A stretch of 64,000 nt of DNA from CAZMSD01 sp964568855 (GTDB lineage: Bacteria; CAIWAD01): assembly GCA_964568855.1 (NCBI GenBank), contig CAZMSD010000002.1, positions 128,253 to 192,252 on the forward strand, written 5' to 3'. The notes under the pieces are model-generated. The model did not search any database, was not told where the DNA came from, and was given only the letters and a program-made list of their open reading frames with translations. Below are positions 9,407 through 17,747 of this stretch, in pieces. The translations under genes were made by a program, and so were the position numbers. How positions within the stretch are numbered: position 1 is the first letter of the stretch; each line of letters begins with the position of its first letter.

Positions 9407-10624
9407 ATGAAGAGTGCGGAACTACGGATCTTCCCCAGGGCGCGGATTCCCTACGGCGCCTGGGGCAGCAGCTACTTCCCCGCCTGGCAGACCTCGCCGC
9501 TGGCCGAGGTCAACATCGGCCAGTTCGCCGGCGAGGCGATGAACAGGATCCTGGGGCTCAGGAAGATTCCCCAGGACGAGTTGGAATACCTGGTAACGGG
9601 GTCGACCGTCCCCTGGCACTGGAAATTCTGGAATTCGCCGCTGGTGGCCAGTTGCCTGGGACACCGCGTCCCGGGGTATCACGTCGAACAGGCCTGCGCC
9701 ACGGGACTGCAGGCGATCCTGCTGGCCGCCGCTGAGGTGGAGAGCGGTTCCTGCGCTACGGCGGGCGTGCTGACCTTCGATCGCACCAGCGACTCCCCGG
9801 CCGGGGTGTTTCCCGAGCGGCGCGCCTACCGCCGGACGGAAGTGATCGCCGACGTCTGGGACAACTTCGGTTTCGACCCGGCCACCGGCGGGGCCATGAT
9901 CGCCACGGCCGGCCTGGCGGCTCGCAAGTACAAGATCGACCGGCGGGAGGTGGACGAGATCGCGCACCACCGCTACGCGCAGTACTTCGACGCCCGCGAT
10001 TCCGGTTTCCTGGACCGGGTGCTCGTGCCTCTCGAGGTGCTCAACCTGCAGGGACGTTCCCTCGGCCGGATCGAGGAGGACACCGGCATCCGCCCGCTGG
10101 ACCTCGACGCGCTGCGCGCCATGCGGGAACTCGATACCTGTGTCACGGCCGGGACGCAAACCCACGCATCCGACGGCATGGCCTCCCTGCTGGTCACGAA
10201 CGAGGAGCAGGCCCGCCGGCTCAGTTCCCGGCCGGAGATCGAGATCCGCTTCGTGGGCAAGACCGAGCACCGGACGACGCCGGCCCTGATGCCCGAGGCC
10301 CCGGCGCTGGCGGTGCTGAAACTGCTCAAGCGGACCGGGTTGCGCATGAGCGACATGGCCGTGGTCAAGGATCACAACCCCTTCGCGGTCAACGACGCCA
10401 TCTTCGCCAAGGTCTGCGAGTACGACTGGCGGCGGATGAACACCACGGGCAGCTCGCTGGTCTGGGGCCACCCGCAGGGCCCCACGCTGACGCGGATCGT
10501 GATCGAGGCCCTGGAGGAAGCCGTTTCGCTGGGCGGCGGTTACGTGCTGGTATTCGGCTGCGCCGCGGGAGACGTGGGGATCGCGGCGATCCTCGAGGTG
10601 GCGGAAGGAGGAAGTGCACGATGA
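9407..10624 (+). CDS. Thiolase family protein (atypical HNPF motif)
   Basis: 405 residues from the ATG at 9407 (RBS CAGGGAGG). Thiolases cleave 3-oxoacyl-CoA to acetyl-CoA and a shortened acyl-CoA, or run in reverse. The nucleophile C97 (EQACATGLQAI), H355 (GHPQGPT) and the second cysteine C385 (FGCAAGD) are all present. The usual NEAF motif is replaced by HNPF (KDHNPFAVND), so it belongs to a divergent subgroup. A GTATCAC motif lies 27 bases upstream of the start. The stop overlaps the start of the dehydrogenase/crotonase gene, indicating a two-gene beta-oxidation operon that may finish degradation of ring-cleavage products or fatty acids. Confidence 0.85.
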   Translation: MKSAELRIFPRARIPYGAWGSSYFPAWQTSPLAEVNIGQFAGEAMNRILGLRKIPQDELEYLVTGSTVPWHWKFWNSPLVASCLGHRVPGYHVEQACATGLQAILLAAAEVESGSCATAGVLTFDRTSDSPAGVFPERRAYRRTEVIADVWDNFGFDPATGGAMIATAGLAARKYKIDRREVDEIAHHRYAQYFDARDSGFLDRVLVPLEVLNLQGRSLGRIEEDTGIRPLDLDALRAMRELDTCVTAGTQTHASDGMASLLVTNEEQARRLSSRPEIEIRFVGKTEHRTTPALMPEAPALAVLKLLKRTGLRMSDMAVVKDHNPFAVNDAIFAKVCEYDWRRMNTTGSSLVWGHPQGPTLTRIVIEALEEAVSLGGGYVLVFGCAAGDVGIAAILEVAEGGSAR

Positions 10625-12708
10625 TCAAGTCCATGAGAGATTCCACTCTCCTGACGCTGGGGCTGGGATCGGTCTTCGACGTTTTCCGGAAGGGAGGCCT
10701 GCCGGTCTCCGCCGGGGATCTCGCGGACCAGGTCTTCGGATCCTCGAGCGAACGCGGGTCGCTGGTGATCTCCGGCGTCTGCGGCATCGTCGGCGCGGGC
10801 AAGGCCATGCAACTCGGTTCGCGCCTGGAGCCCTACGGCGTGCCCGTCGTGGGACTCGATTTCCCCGGGGCGCCGGACGGCGTAAGCGGGCAGTACCCGG
10901 GACTCGAACGCGCCTTCGGCGCCGTGGGTGCCGCCAGGATCATGTCCAATTTCATCCGCCTGAGCTACGACGGCCGGCGGCTGCCCCCGCTGCTCGGGGA
11001 GCTGCGTCCGCGCTTTCTGCTGGAGGCCGTGCCCGAATTGCTGGAGGTCAAGCAGGCGCACTACGAACTCTTCCGGCGGAGCTTCCCCGGGATCGAGATC
11101 CGCTCGGTCACTTCCGGATTCCCCAGCTCCGAACTGGGCGTGGGAGTGGCTCACCCGGCTTTCCCGCACGAGATCAACAAGATCTGGGAGATCGTCGAGG
11201 AAAGCCCTACGCCCGTCACCCAGCTGCTGTGGGCCCTGGGAATGGTTCCCGTGCCGGTGAGCGACGACTGGTCCTTCGTTCTGGACGTGCTCTTCTGCGG
11301 TATCACGCTGGCGGGGCTGAGGTATCACCAGGCCACGAACATGCCTTTCTGGAAGGTCGACAAGTTCATCCGGAAACTGGTGGGTCCGAATCCCTTCCGG
11401 GCGCACGACGCCATCGGGGCCAAGGGAGCCAACTTCCTCACCTGGTCCTGCCTGCATCACCTGAGCCGGCGCTACGGCGATCTGTTCAAGCCGACGCCCG
11501 CCCTGGAGGAGCGCAAGGCCAGTGGTCAGAACTGGTACCCGCCCAACCACTTCCGTCCGCTGGTGGACTGGAGCATGGGACCCGACGAGGAGGAGGACTT
11601 CCTGAGCTGGATCCAGGGGCCCTACTTCCAGATGGCCGGCCTGCTGCTGCACGAGAAGCGGGCCCACTTGTCGCACGCCAACTCCATCGGCGAGCTCTGC
11701 GCCCAGTTCCGCCGGGGCGCGATCGCAGAGGTCCGCAGAGCGGGCTGCGACGCGGCGATCAAGCGGGTGGAAGCGTATCACAGGCTGCATCCCGGGGCGG
11801 CCGCCGGCGCCTGGCACCCGGAGGCCTTCGAACAGGTGGAAGGACCCGAGGGCCGGCAACTCTACGTGAATGCGGAACACGACGGCAGCACCGGCGTGAT
11901 CAGCATCAGCCGCGAGAGCTACAACGGCGACGTGGACGCCGAATTGAACCGCGCCATCGACTGGTTGAAGGCGGGAGGCGTCGACAGCCTGATCCTCACC
12001 GGCGACTTCCATCTCTCGACCCAGATGGTGGGAGCCGACACCAGCGAGTTCTTCCCGGCACTCGAAGACCGGGACGCGGGATATGAAATCGCCGCCGGCT
12101 GGTCGAAGACCGCCAGGAGACTTCACGACGAATTCCGGGTTTCCGTGGGATGCGTCGGCGGCAAGCGCTGCCTGGGCGGGTTTCTTGAGCTGATGCTGCA
12201 CTGCCACTGCCTGGTGGCCGTCGAGGACGCCAGGCTCGGAATGCCCGAGGTCACCCTGCCGGTGGTTCCCGGCATGGAGGGCTGCCACTGGCCCTTCCGC
12301 AAGACGGGTCCCGATGGCTGGCCGCGCCTGATTCAGCTGCTGCTCGGCGGCCGGACGGTCGCCGCCGCCGAGGCCGTGGGCTGGCTGGTCGACTACGCCG
12401 GCCCCCTGGAGGAATCCATCCGCACGGCCTGGAGCGTTGCCACCGGCGGGGAGCACGGCCTGCGCAGAAGAGATTTCGAGAGCGGGGGACTGAGAGACAT
12501 CGCCGCCGCGCTCAGCCGGTCGGATTCAACCGGGCGGGCGATGGAGACAGCCGTGGAAGCCATCGCCGAAAGCATCCGCCGCTCCTGCGAGGCGAAGGCC
12601 TCCGAGGCGCTGGAGATCCAGGCCCGGCTCTCGGCGGACTTCATGGTCTCCCGGGCCTGCCGGGAGGGAATCATCGGCGCGGAGTGTGCCCGGGTGATGA
12701 ACGTGTGA
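10621..12708 (+). CDS. 3-Hydroxyacyl-CoA dehydrogenase / enoyl-CoA hydratase fusion (FadN-like)
   Basis: 695 residues with a strong RBS (AAGGAGG) inside the end of the thiolase gene. The order is dehydrogenase first and crotonase second, as in FadN, the reverse of FadB. The N-terminal half resembles 3-hydroxyacyl-CoA dehydrogenase (LLEAVPELLEVKQAHYELF; GPNPFRAHDAIGAKG), but the dinucleotide motif is irregular (SGVCGIVGAG). The C-terminal third has the crotonase oxyanion loop (GGKRCLGGFLEL) and a conserved glutamate region (MPEVTLPVVPGMEG). Paired with the thiolase it could complete a beta-oxidation cycle. Whether the dehydrogenase half binds NAD is uncertain. Confidence 0.75.
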   Translation: MIKSMRDSTLLTLGLGSVFDVFRKGGLPVSAGDLADQVFGSSSERGSLVISGVCGIVGAGKAMQLGSRLEPYGVPVVGLDFPGAPDGVSGQYPGLERAFGAVGAARIMSNFIRLSYDGRRLPPLLGELRPRFLLEAVPELLEVKQAHYELFRRSFPGIEIRSVTSGFPSSELGVGVAHPAFPHEINKIWEIVEESPTPVTQLLWALGMVPVPVSDDWSFVLDVLFCGITLAGLRYHQATNMPFWKVDKFIRKLVGPNPFRAHDAIGAKGANFLTWSCLHHLSRRYGDLFKPTPALEERKASGQNWYPPNHFRPLVDWSMGPDEEEDFLSWIQGPYFQMAGLLLHEKRAHLSHANSIGELCAQFRRGAIAEVRRAGCDAAIKRVEAYHRLHPGAAAGAWHPEAFEQVEGPEGRQLYVNAEHDGSTGVISISRESYNGDVDAELNRAIDWLKAGGVDSLILTGDFHLSTQMVGADTSEFFPALEDRDAGYEIAAGWSKTARRLHDEFRVSVGCVGGKRCLGGFLELMLHCHCLVAVEDARLGMPEVTLPVVPGMEGCHWPFRKTGPDGWPRLIQLLLGGRTVAAAEAVGWLVDYAGPLEESIRTAWSVATGGEHGLRRRDFESGGLRDIAAALSRSDSTGRAMETAVEAIAESIRRSCEAKASEALEIQARLSADFMVSRACREGIIGAECARVMNV

Positions 12709-12797
12709 TACATCCGGATCCGGAGACGGATTCCCCGGAACTCTCCGTGGTCACACGGTGTAAGCTTGCGCCCGGCAACTGGGGATCGGGCAATTGC

Positions 12798-12817
12798 GGG
12801 ACGGTGTTGAACGTCCC
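12798..12817. terminator. Possible bidirectional terminator hairpin
   Basis: GGGACG / CGTCCC form a six-base stem with an eight-base loop between the convergent ends of the FadN-like and subtilase genes. The sequence after it is mildly T-rich (ATGTTTATCC). The short stem and lack of a proper T-run keep this tentative. Confidence 0.3.
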
Positions 12818-12850
12818 ATTCGATCGATGTTTATCCGTGTGTGATACACA

Positions 12851-15800
12851 TCAGGGATTCGACGTTCTGCAGACGCGGAATCCCATTCTGTAGTTCGAAT
12901 ATGTCATGTAGCTGATGCCTCTGTAAGCGGAACGAAGATCATCCGCCTCGTTATAGAAACTGCCGCCCCGCCAAATACCATTTGTGGGACTTGGATGACC
13001 CAGAGGATCGATCTGCGCCTCCCCGCTGTAGATATAGTACCAATCACCGCACCACTCTCTGATGTTACCTGCCATGTCGTACAGCCCCAATTCACTTATG
13101 CCGAGTGGATAGCTTCCAACCGGCGTCGTCCAGCCAATGCAATATGAACCGGGCCTGAAATTAGCCGTATTACAATCCGGTAGTAGATTTCCCCAGGGGT
13201 AGATTCGACCATCGTTGTAACGCGCCGCATACTCCCATTCAGCCTCGGTCGGCAAGCGAAATCCCGGGGCGGTGTATGGATTGTGCTCCTCGGTCTGAGT
13301 CCACTCGCCCAGGTAAAACGGCTGCAAACCGGCTATCTGGCTGCGCCAATCGCAATAACAGGCGGCTCCGTACCAGGTGACTTCTTTCACCGGATGGCTT
13401 GCCGGGTCGTATCCGTCGGGATATGCGTTCTGGGCATAGCTGCTCTCGGATTCTGTTATAGCGAACGTTCCATCGGTAAACGCTATCTCGCAATAGACTG
13501 CATCCAGATCCAGCAGTTCCTCCCCGTATGCCTGAACAGAACCGGCGGTTGCGCTCACATGACCTTGATCGAAGGCCCATTGCAGTGCATCGACATACTG
13601 CTGGTTCGTGATCTCGCAGGTTCCGATGTTGAAGTCACGGGTCAAGGTCACCTGGTGCTCAGGCTCGGCAACGCCGTCCTGCCCCATGATGAAGGTGCCC
13701 GCAGGCACCAGCACCATATCAGGATCCTGACTTGCGCAATCCCCTGCGGTCACAACGGAAAAGAACAGTACCGGTTGCGTTTCGTAATTCAATTGATACT
13801 GGAAGTCGGGTTGCGTCGTACTGCCGACCAGGTGTTGCGGCTCCGGTGAGAAGAACGGTTCAGGAGCCGCGTAGACGCTGAATCCGAAGATCTCAATCGG
13901 GTCACCGGACATCGTGGTGTCCGGTGCGGTCCATTGTAATACAGCCTGGTCCGCTGCGATGCTGATATCGAGATCGATGACCGGCGCGGGCCTGCAATCG
14001 GCAGGACTTTCGAAGATGTTGAAGGCGCCGTCGCTGAAATCCCAGACCGATTCCACGCCCGTATTGTAGATCCTGAGTCGGTACATGTCTCCCGGCGGCA
14101 GGTCATGAGGAACGGTGCATTGTACGCTGCCGTTTTCAACGGGGACACCGACAGCGAGGATAGGCGCCCACTGGCATTCATCGACCAACTGAATACTCAC
14201 CGGATCGTGCATGTTTTCCGAGCGGTTCCAGGTGGCCGTGAATTCCTCCCCCTGATGCAGCACTCCCGGGGTCTCGATCTCGAGCATCTTGATCGAAAAA
14301 GGTTCGGACAGAGACTCGGCCGTGCCGTTACAGGCCTGGAGATGGAGCTGATACAGATCGGATCCCTCCAGCTCTTGCCCCTGCCAGTCCTCCCTTGGAA
14401 GGAATACATTGACAATGCCCGCGTCCGCAGGATCGCTGCCGCATTCCACCAAGCTCGCTGCGAATTGCCCGTCCAACAGCAGATCGAGCTTGATCTCGCA
14501 GGCAACGTTCTCCGCCATCCAGGTGACATCGTAGAGTTCACCGACTTCGTCACCACATAGTAGAGCATTGCACCACACAGTTGTCGAGATCGGATAGTCG
14601 ATCGACAGCGTCGCGTCCACTTCGACGTGCGCATCGATTCCGTCCCACCAGATGTACCCGTACTCGCAGTCAACACGCCTATACAGGCTATCCGAGTACT
14701 CTGAGGACTGTGGGAAACCGACCAGGCACAAAGGATCGCCGCCATTGGCTGATACGTAAGCATCCCAGATGCCTTGCCCAAGCCAATAGGCCTGGTTCTC
14801 GTAGGTTCTGCGCAGGATTGCGCCGTTGCTGAAGGACTGCTGTTCGTACAAAGGTTCTGCGGTGAATTCCGCTTGTGTTACTTCGGACAGCGGTCGCTCG
14901 GGATTGCTGCCGCCGTCGCTGATCGATGCGTAAGCGTGAAGATAAACCGTTGGATCACCGCTGCCGTGACCGATGAGTACGGCGTGATACGCATTCAATC
15001 GCCCGTGTCCCATCTCGGGGTTTTTTCCGGTCAGCGGATCATAGACGTAAGTTCCAGCCTGATCGGCGGTATTGCACAGGATGGTCTTGACCTCCCCGGG
15101 ACTAAGCGTAGCGTCGATGGAGCGCAGCAGGGCCGCCGCACCCGATACGAAGGGCGCGGCGGAAGAGGTGCCCCAGAACCAGTCGTAGGCTGACCAAATC
15201 CAGGGATCGGTCGTTCTAATGGCCGTTCCCGGAGCCATGAGATCGAGCTCGGGACCGAAGTTCGAACCAACGAACCCGGCCTGATCTCCGTCGCAGCTTG
15301 TCGGTGATTTTCGCTCGTCACACATGGTGGACGCCCCTACGGCGATGGTTCCCTGCATGCTTGCGGGGAAAAAGACATGCTCGTCGTTGTCGTTACCGGC
15401 GGAGCACACAACGACGATACCCGCCGACAGCGCTTCTTCAAGTTTCTGCTCGACCTCAACGAAGTACTGGCCCTGGTCGTTCTCGAAGCGGTGACTGATG
15501 TTGATGACATCGACCGGTCGCTGGATGCAGGAATCCAGCGCGGCGACGACGTGGTCCTCGATTGTCTGGCCGCCTCCTGGCGCAACCGCCTTGTAGGGAA
15601 CGAGCTTTACTAGGGGAGCGACTCCGATGATTCCTTCAGCGTTGTCGCCCACGGCCGCGATGATCCCAGCCACTTTCGTCCCGTGATCCGCATTCTCCGC
15701 TAAGTCCGGATCCGTGTCGCTCGAGTTTTCGATAGTGTTCCATCCCGGCAGCAGGTTATCCTCCAGGTCAGGATGGCCGACGTCGATTCCGGTATCGATC

Positions 15801-16093
15801 ACGGCCACAAGCACGCTAATGGAGCCCTCCGTAATCGACCAGGCTTCCTCAGCATCGATGTCTGCGTCCGGAACGCAATCGACATTCACTTCCACGCCGC
15901 CCAGCAGGTCGAATTCGATGTGCTGCCCCGTGTTATGCAGACCCCACAGCAGGTCGTAGTCCGGGTCGTTCGTTCTTAGTGTTCCGTAAGCGGAATCGAT
16001 CAGGACGATGCTAAGACAGACGGCCGTGCCGAGGAGCGACTTTCGACTCGTTCCAACGATCCGATACTCGTGAGACGCGCCCAGCTCGTTCAT
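12851..16093 (-). CDS. Secreted subtilisin-like protease fused to FGE-type domain
   Basis: 1080 residues from the ATG at 16093, chosen over an upstream start because of the RBS GGAGGTG and the signal peptide that follows (about residues 18-37). The S8 domain carries the triad D100 (VIDTGID), H137 (DHGTKVAG) and S310 (GTSSAAPFVSG). Middle beta domains and a fibronectin-like segment (PVIDLDISIAADQAVLQW) precede a C-terminal sulfatase-modifying-factor domain (MVLVPAGTFIMGQD; FRLPTEAEWEYAAR; RGGSF; GFRVCR). The catalytic cysteine pair expected after RGGS is absent, so that domain is probably structural or ligand-binding. Base composition is visibly lower in G+C than its neighbours. It lies 37 bases downstream of the beta-helix gene and is probably co-transcribed with it. 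Confidence 0.88.
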   Translation of the reverse strand: MNELGASHEYRIVGTSRKSLLGTAVCLSIVLIDSAYGTLRTNDPDYDLLWGLHNTGQHIEFDLLGGVEVNVDCVPDADIDAEEAWSITEGSISVLVAVIDTGIDVGHPDLEDNLLPGWNTIENSSDTDPDLAENADHGTKVAGIIAAVGDNAEGIIGVAPLVKLVPYKAVAPGGGQTIEDHVVAALDSCIQRPVDVINISHRFENDQGQYFVEVEQKLEEALSAGIVVVCSAGNDNDEHVFFPASMQGTIAVGASTMCDERKSPTSCDGDQAGFVGSNFGPELDLMAPGTAIRTTDPWIWSAYDWFWGTSSAAPFVSGAAALLRSIDATLSPGEVKTILCNTADQAGTYVYDPLTGKNPEMGHGRLNAYHAVLIGHGSGDPTVYLHAYASISDGGSNPERPLSEVTQAEFTAEPLYEQQSFSNGAILRRTYENQAYWLGQGIWDAYVSANGGDPLCLVGFPQSSEYSDSLYRRVDCEYGYIWWDGIDAHVEVDATLSIDYPISTTVWCNALLCGDEVGELYDVTWMAENVACEIKLDLLLDGQFAASLVECGSDPADAGIVNVFLPREDWQGQELEGSDLYQLHLQACNGTAESLSEPFSIKMLEIETPGVLHQGEEFTATWNRSENMHDPVSIQLVDECQWAPILAVGVPVENGSVQCTVPHDLPPGDMYRLRIYNTGVESVWDFSDGAFNIFESPADCRPAPVIDLDISIAADQAVLQWTAPDTTMSGDPIEIFGFSVYAAPEPFFSPEPQHLVGSTTQPDFQYQLNYETQPVLFFSVVTAGDCASQDPDMVLVPAGTFIMGQDGVAEPEHQVTLTRDFNIGTCEITNQQYVDALQWAFDQGHVSATAGSVQAYGEELLDLDAVYCEIAFTDGTFAITESESSYAQNAYPDGYDPASHPVKEVTWYGAACYCDWRSQIAGLQPFYLGEWTQTEEHNPYTAPGFRLPTEAEWEYAARYNDGRIYPWGNLLPDCNTANFRPGSYCIGWTTPVGSYPLGISELGLYDMAGNIREWCGDWYYIYSGEAQIDPLGHPSPTNGIWRGGSFYNEADDLRSAYRGISYMTYSNYRMGFRVCRTSNP

Positions 16094-16130
16094 GGATGGT
16101 TCACCTCCAACAGCCCGAATCACGAATTCT

Positions 16131-17531
16131 TCATTCCGCGATTTCCATGGTCACCATGTAATACTGCATTCCCAGCGACTGGGGATCGGGCACCACGTAG
16201 ACCTGCTCGGTCGTCTCCACCAGCGGATCCATTCCGTCGACGTCGAACCAGGGGGTGTCGGAGGCGTATAGCCGGTAGAGTTCCGCGCCCATCGGCGCGC
16301 TCCAGTTCAGGATCACCTGGCCCTCCTCGACGCGCAGCCAGAGCGTCAGCTCGTCGCTGTAGAAAGGCATGAAGCGCACTTCTCCGTAGGCGGCGTAGTC
16401 CCAGTGATCGTAGATCCGCTCGGCCACACCCACGCTGTCCCGCTGGTCCCAGACGTTGTGGCGCGCCAGCACTTCCCCGCTGCCCACGTTACGGATGTGG
16501 TGCCCTCCATTGTCGATGAAAAAGCAGCTTGCGCCCAGCGAATCCCCGATGACCGTCTGCTCCGGGCCGGTACAGTAGACGCCGTCCGAACCGTTCCCCT
16601 GGAAGGTGCAGGATCGCAGGACCGGGTAGGAGCTCGAGAGATACAGGCCGCGGTCGGCCCCGTCCCGGATGGTGCAGTCCTCGAGTTCGGGCTGGTTGGT
16701 GGCGCTCAGGAGCAGGTTGTAGTTGTCGGCCCGCTCCACCACGCAGCGGCGCATCGTCGACGCCGCACCGTTGTAGTCGCTGNNNNNNNNNNNNNNNNNN
16801 NNNNNNNNNNNNNNNNNNNNNNNNNNNNNNNNNNNNNNNNNNNNNNNNNNNNNNNNNNNNNNNNNNNNNNNNNNNNNNNNNNTGCTGCAGAACACGCCGT
16901 CGTCGCCGTTGTCGTGGATCTGGCAGCTGTCGACCGTTACCGGACTGCTGCTGAGATAGAGCCCGTCCCCTCCGCAATCGGTGATTACGCAGCGCGCCAT
17001 GTGGGGCTGGGAGGTCTCGGTGCAGTAGACGTTGTAATACGCGGCCTTCTCGACCAGGCAGTGCCGCATCTCGGACTCGGCGCCGTTGTAGTCGCTGCTG
17101 GTGCGGAAGCGGATTCCGCTCCAGTCCCCGACGGCGCCGCTCAGGGAAGTGAAGGTGATCAGGCTGTCGGACGTGCCCAGGGCGTTGAGCTGCCCGCGGT
17201 AGGCGTCGTTCTCGCCGGCGTTGGTGGACCCGATGTTGAGCATGGTGCCCGCCTCGAACTGCACCAGCACGCCCGCCTCGATGGTCAGGCGGGGGTTGGC
17301 GCTGCCGTACACGGTAACCGTTCCGTCGACGATGTAGGGGCTGCCCGCCGAGGTCCAGGCTTCGTCGCTCGAGATGATGCCGCTCACGTGCGTCTCGGCC
17401 CGCAAGGCACCGCTGCAGGCGCAGAGCAGGCAGACGACCAGCCGGACCGGCAAGCGGACCGGCTTCGATGTTGTGTCACGCGGCACGGGACTCGGAGATC
17501 CGGCGGCGGCGATTCGGGCGAGTGGAGTCAT
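16131..17531 (-). CDS. Secreted right-handed beta-helix protein (interrupted by gap)
   Basis: Start taken at 17531, nine bases after GGGAGG; an ATG at 17540 sits too close to the same RBS. A leader with a hydrophobic core (VRLVVCLLCACSGALRA) is followed by a domain like SPYIVDGTVTVYGSANPRLTIEAG and then parallel beta-helix turns (CVITDCGGDGLYLSS, CTIRDGADRGLYLSS). The 100-N gap lies inside the repeat region, so true length is unknown; the frame happens to stay open through 100 N. The C-terminus (YRLYASDTPWFDVDG) resembles a fibronectin-like end module. Clearly paralogous to the gene at 62134. Probable role is a surface or secreted carbohydrate-binding or adhesive protein; no catalytic residues are recognised. 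Confidence 0.8.
   Translation of the reverse strand: MTPLARIAAAGSPSPVPRDTTSKPVRLPVRLVVCLLCACSGALRAETHVSGIISSDEAWTSAGSPYIVDGTVTVYGSANPRLTIEAGVLVQFEAGTMLNIGSTNAGENDAYRGQLNALGTSDSLITFTSLSGAVGDWSGIRFRTSSDYNGAESEMRHCLVEKAAYYNVYCTETSQPHMARCVITDCGGDGLYLSSSPVTVDSCQIHDNGDDGVFCSXXXXXXXXXXXXXXXXXXXXXXXXXXXXXXXXXXSDYNGAASTMRRCVVERADNYNLLLSATNQPELEDCTIRDGADRGLYLSSSYPVLRSCTFQGNGSDGVYCTGPEQTVIGDSLGASCFFIDNGGHHIRNVGSGEVLARHNVWDQRDSVGVAERIYDHWDYAAYGEVRFMPFYSDELTLWLRVEEGQVILNWSAPMGAELYRLYASDTPWFDVDGMDPLVETTEQVYVVPDPQSLGMQYYMVTMEIAE
16783..16882. other. Assembly gap (100 N)
   Basis: Exactly 100 N, a conventional placeholder of unknown real length. It falls within near-repeated beta-helix coding sequence (SDYNGAESEM and SDYNGAASTM flank the missing part), so the break is probably due to repeats. 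Confidence 0.99.
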
Positions 17532-17747
17532 GGTGGTCATCCTCCCGGCAAACTATCGGATATGCAGCTGTGTGAACGCGGTTTCGGGCACACGTTCTGA
17601 TCGGATCGTTAGAAAATAGACAAACGGATCAGCAAGTCCAGGTTATTCTTCCGGTGCTGAAAAGATGCCGGCAGCTTTGTATCAGCGGATTTCCAACCAC
17701 TCGCCGGGAACAACGGTGAGACATTTCAGGATCGCCGGTACGCAGGC

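Noticed and set aside
12841..12853. A dedicated operator at TGTGATACACA between convergent genes
   Set aside because: It is one copy of the dispersed GTGATAC motif and lies between gene ends, not near a promoter.
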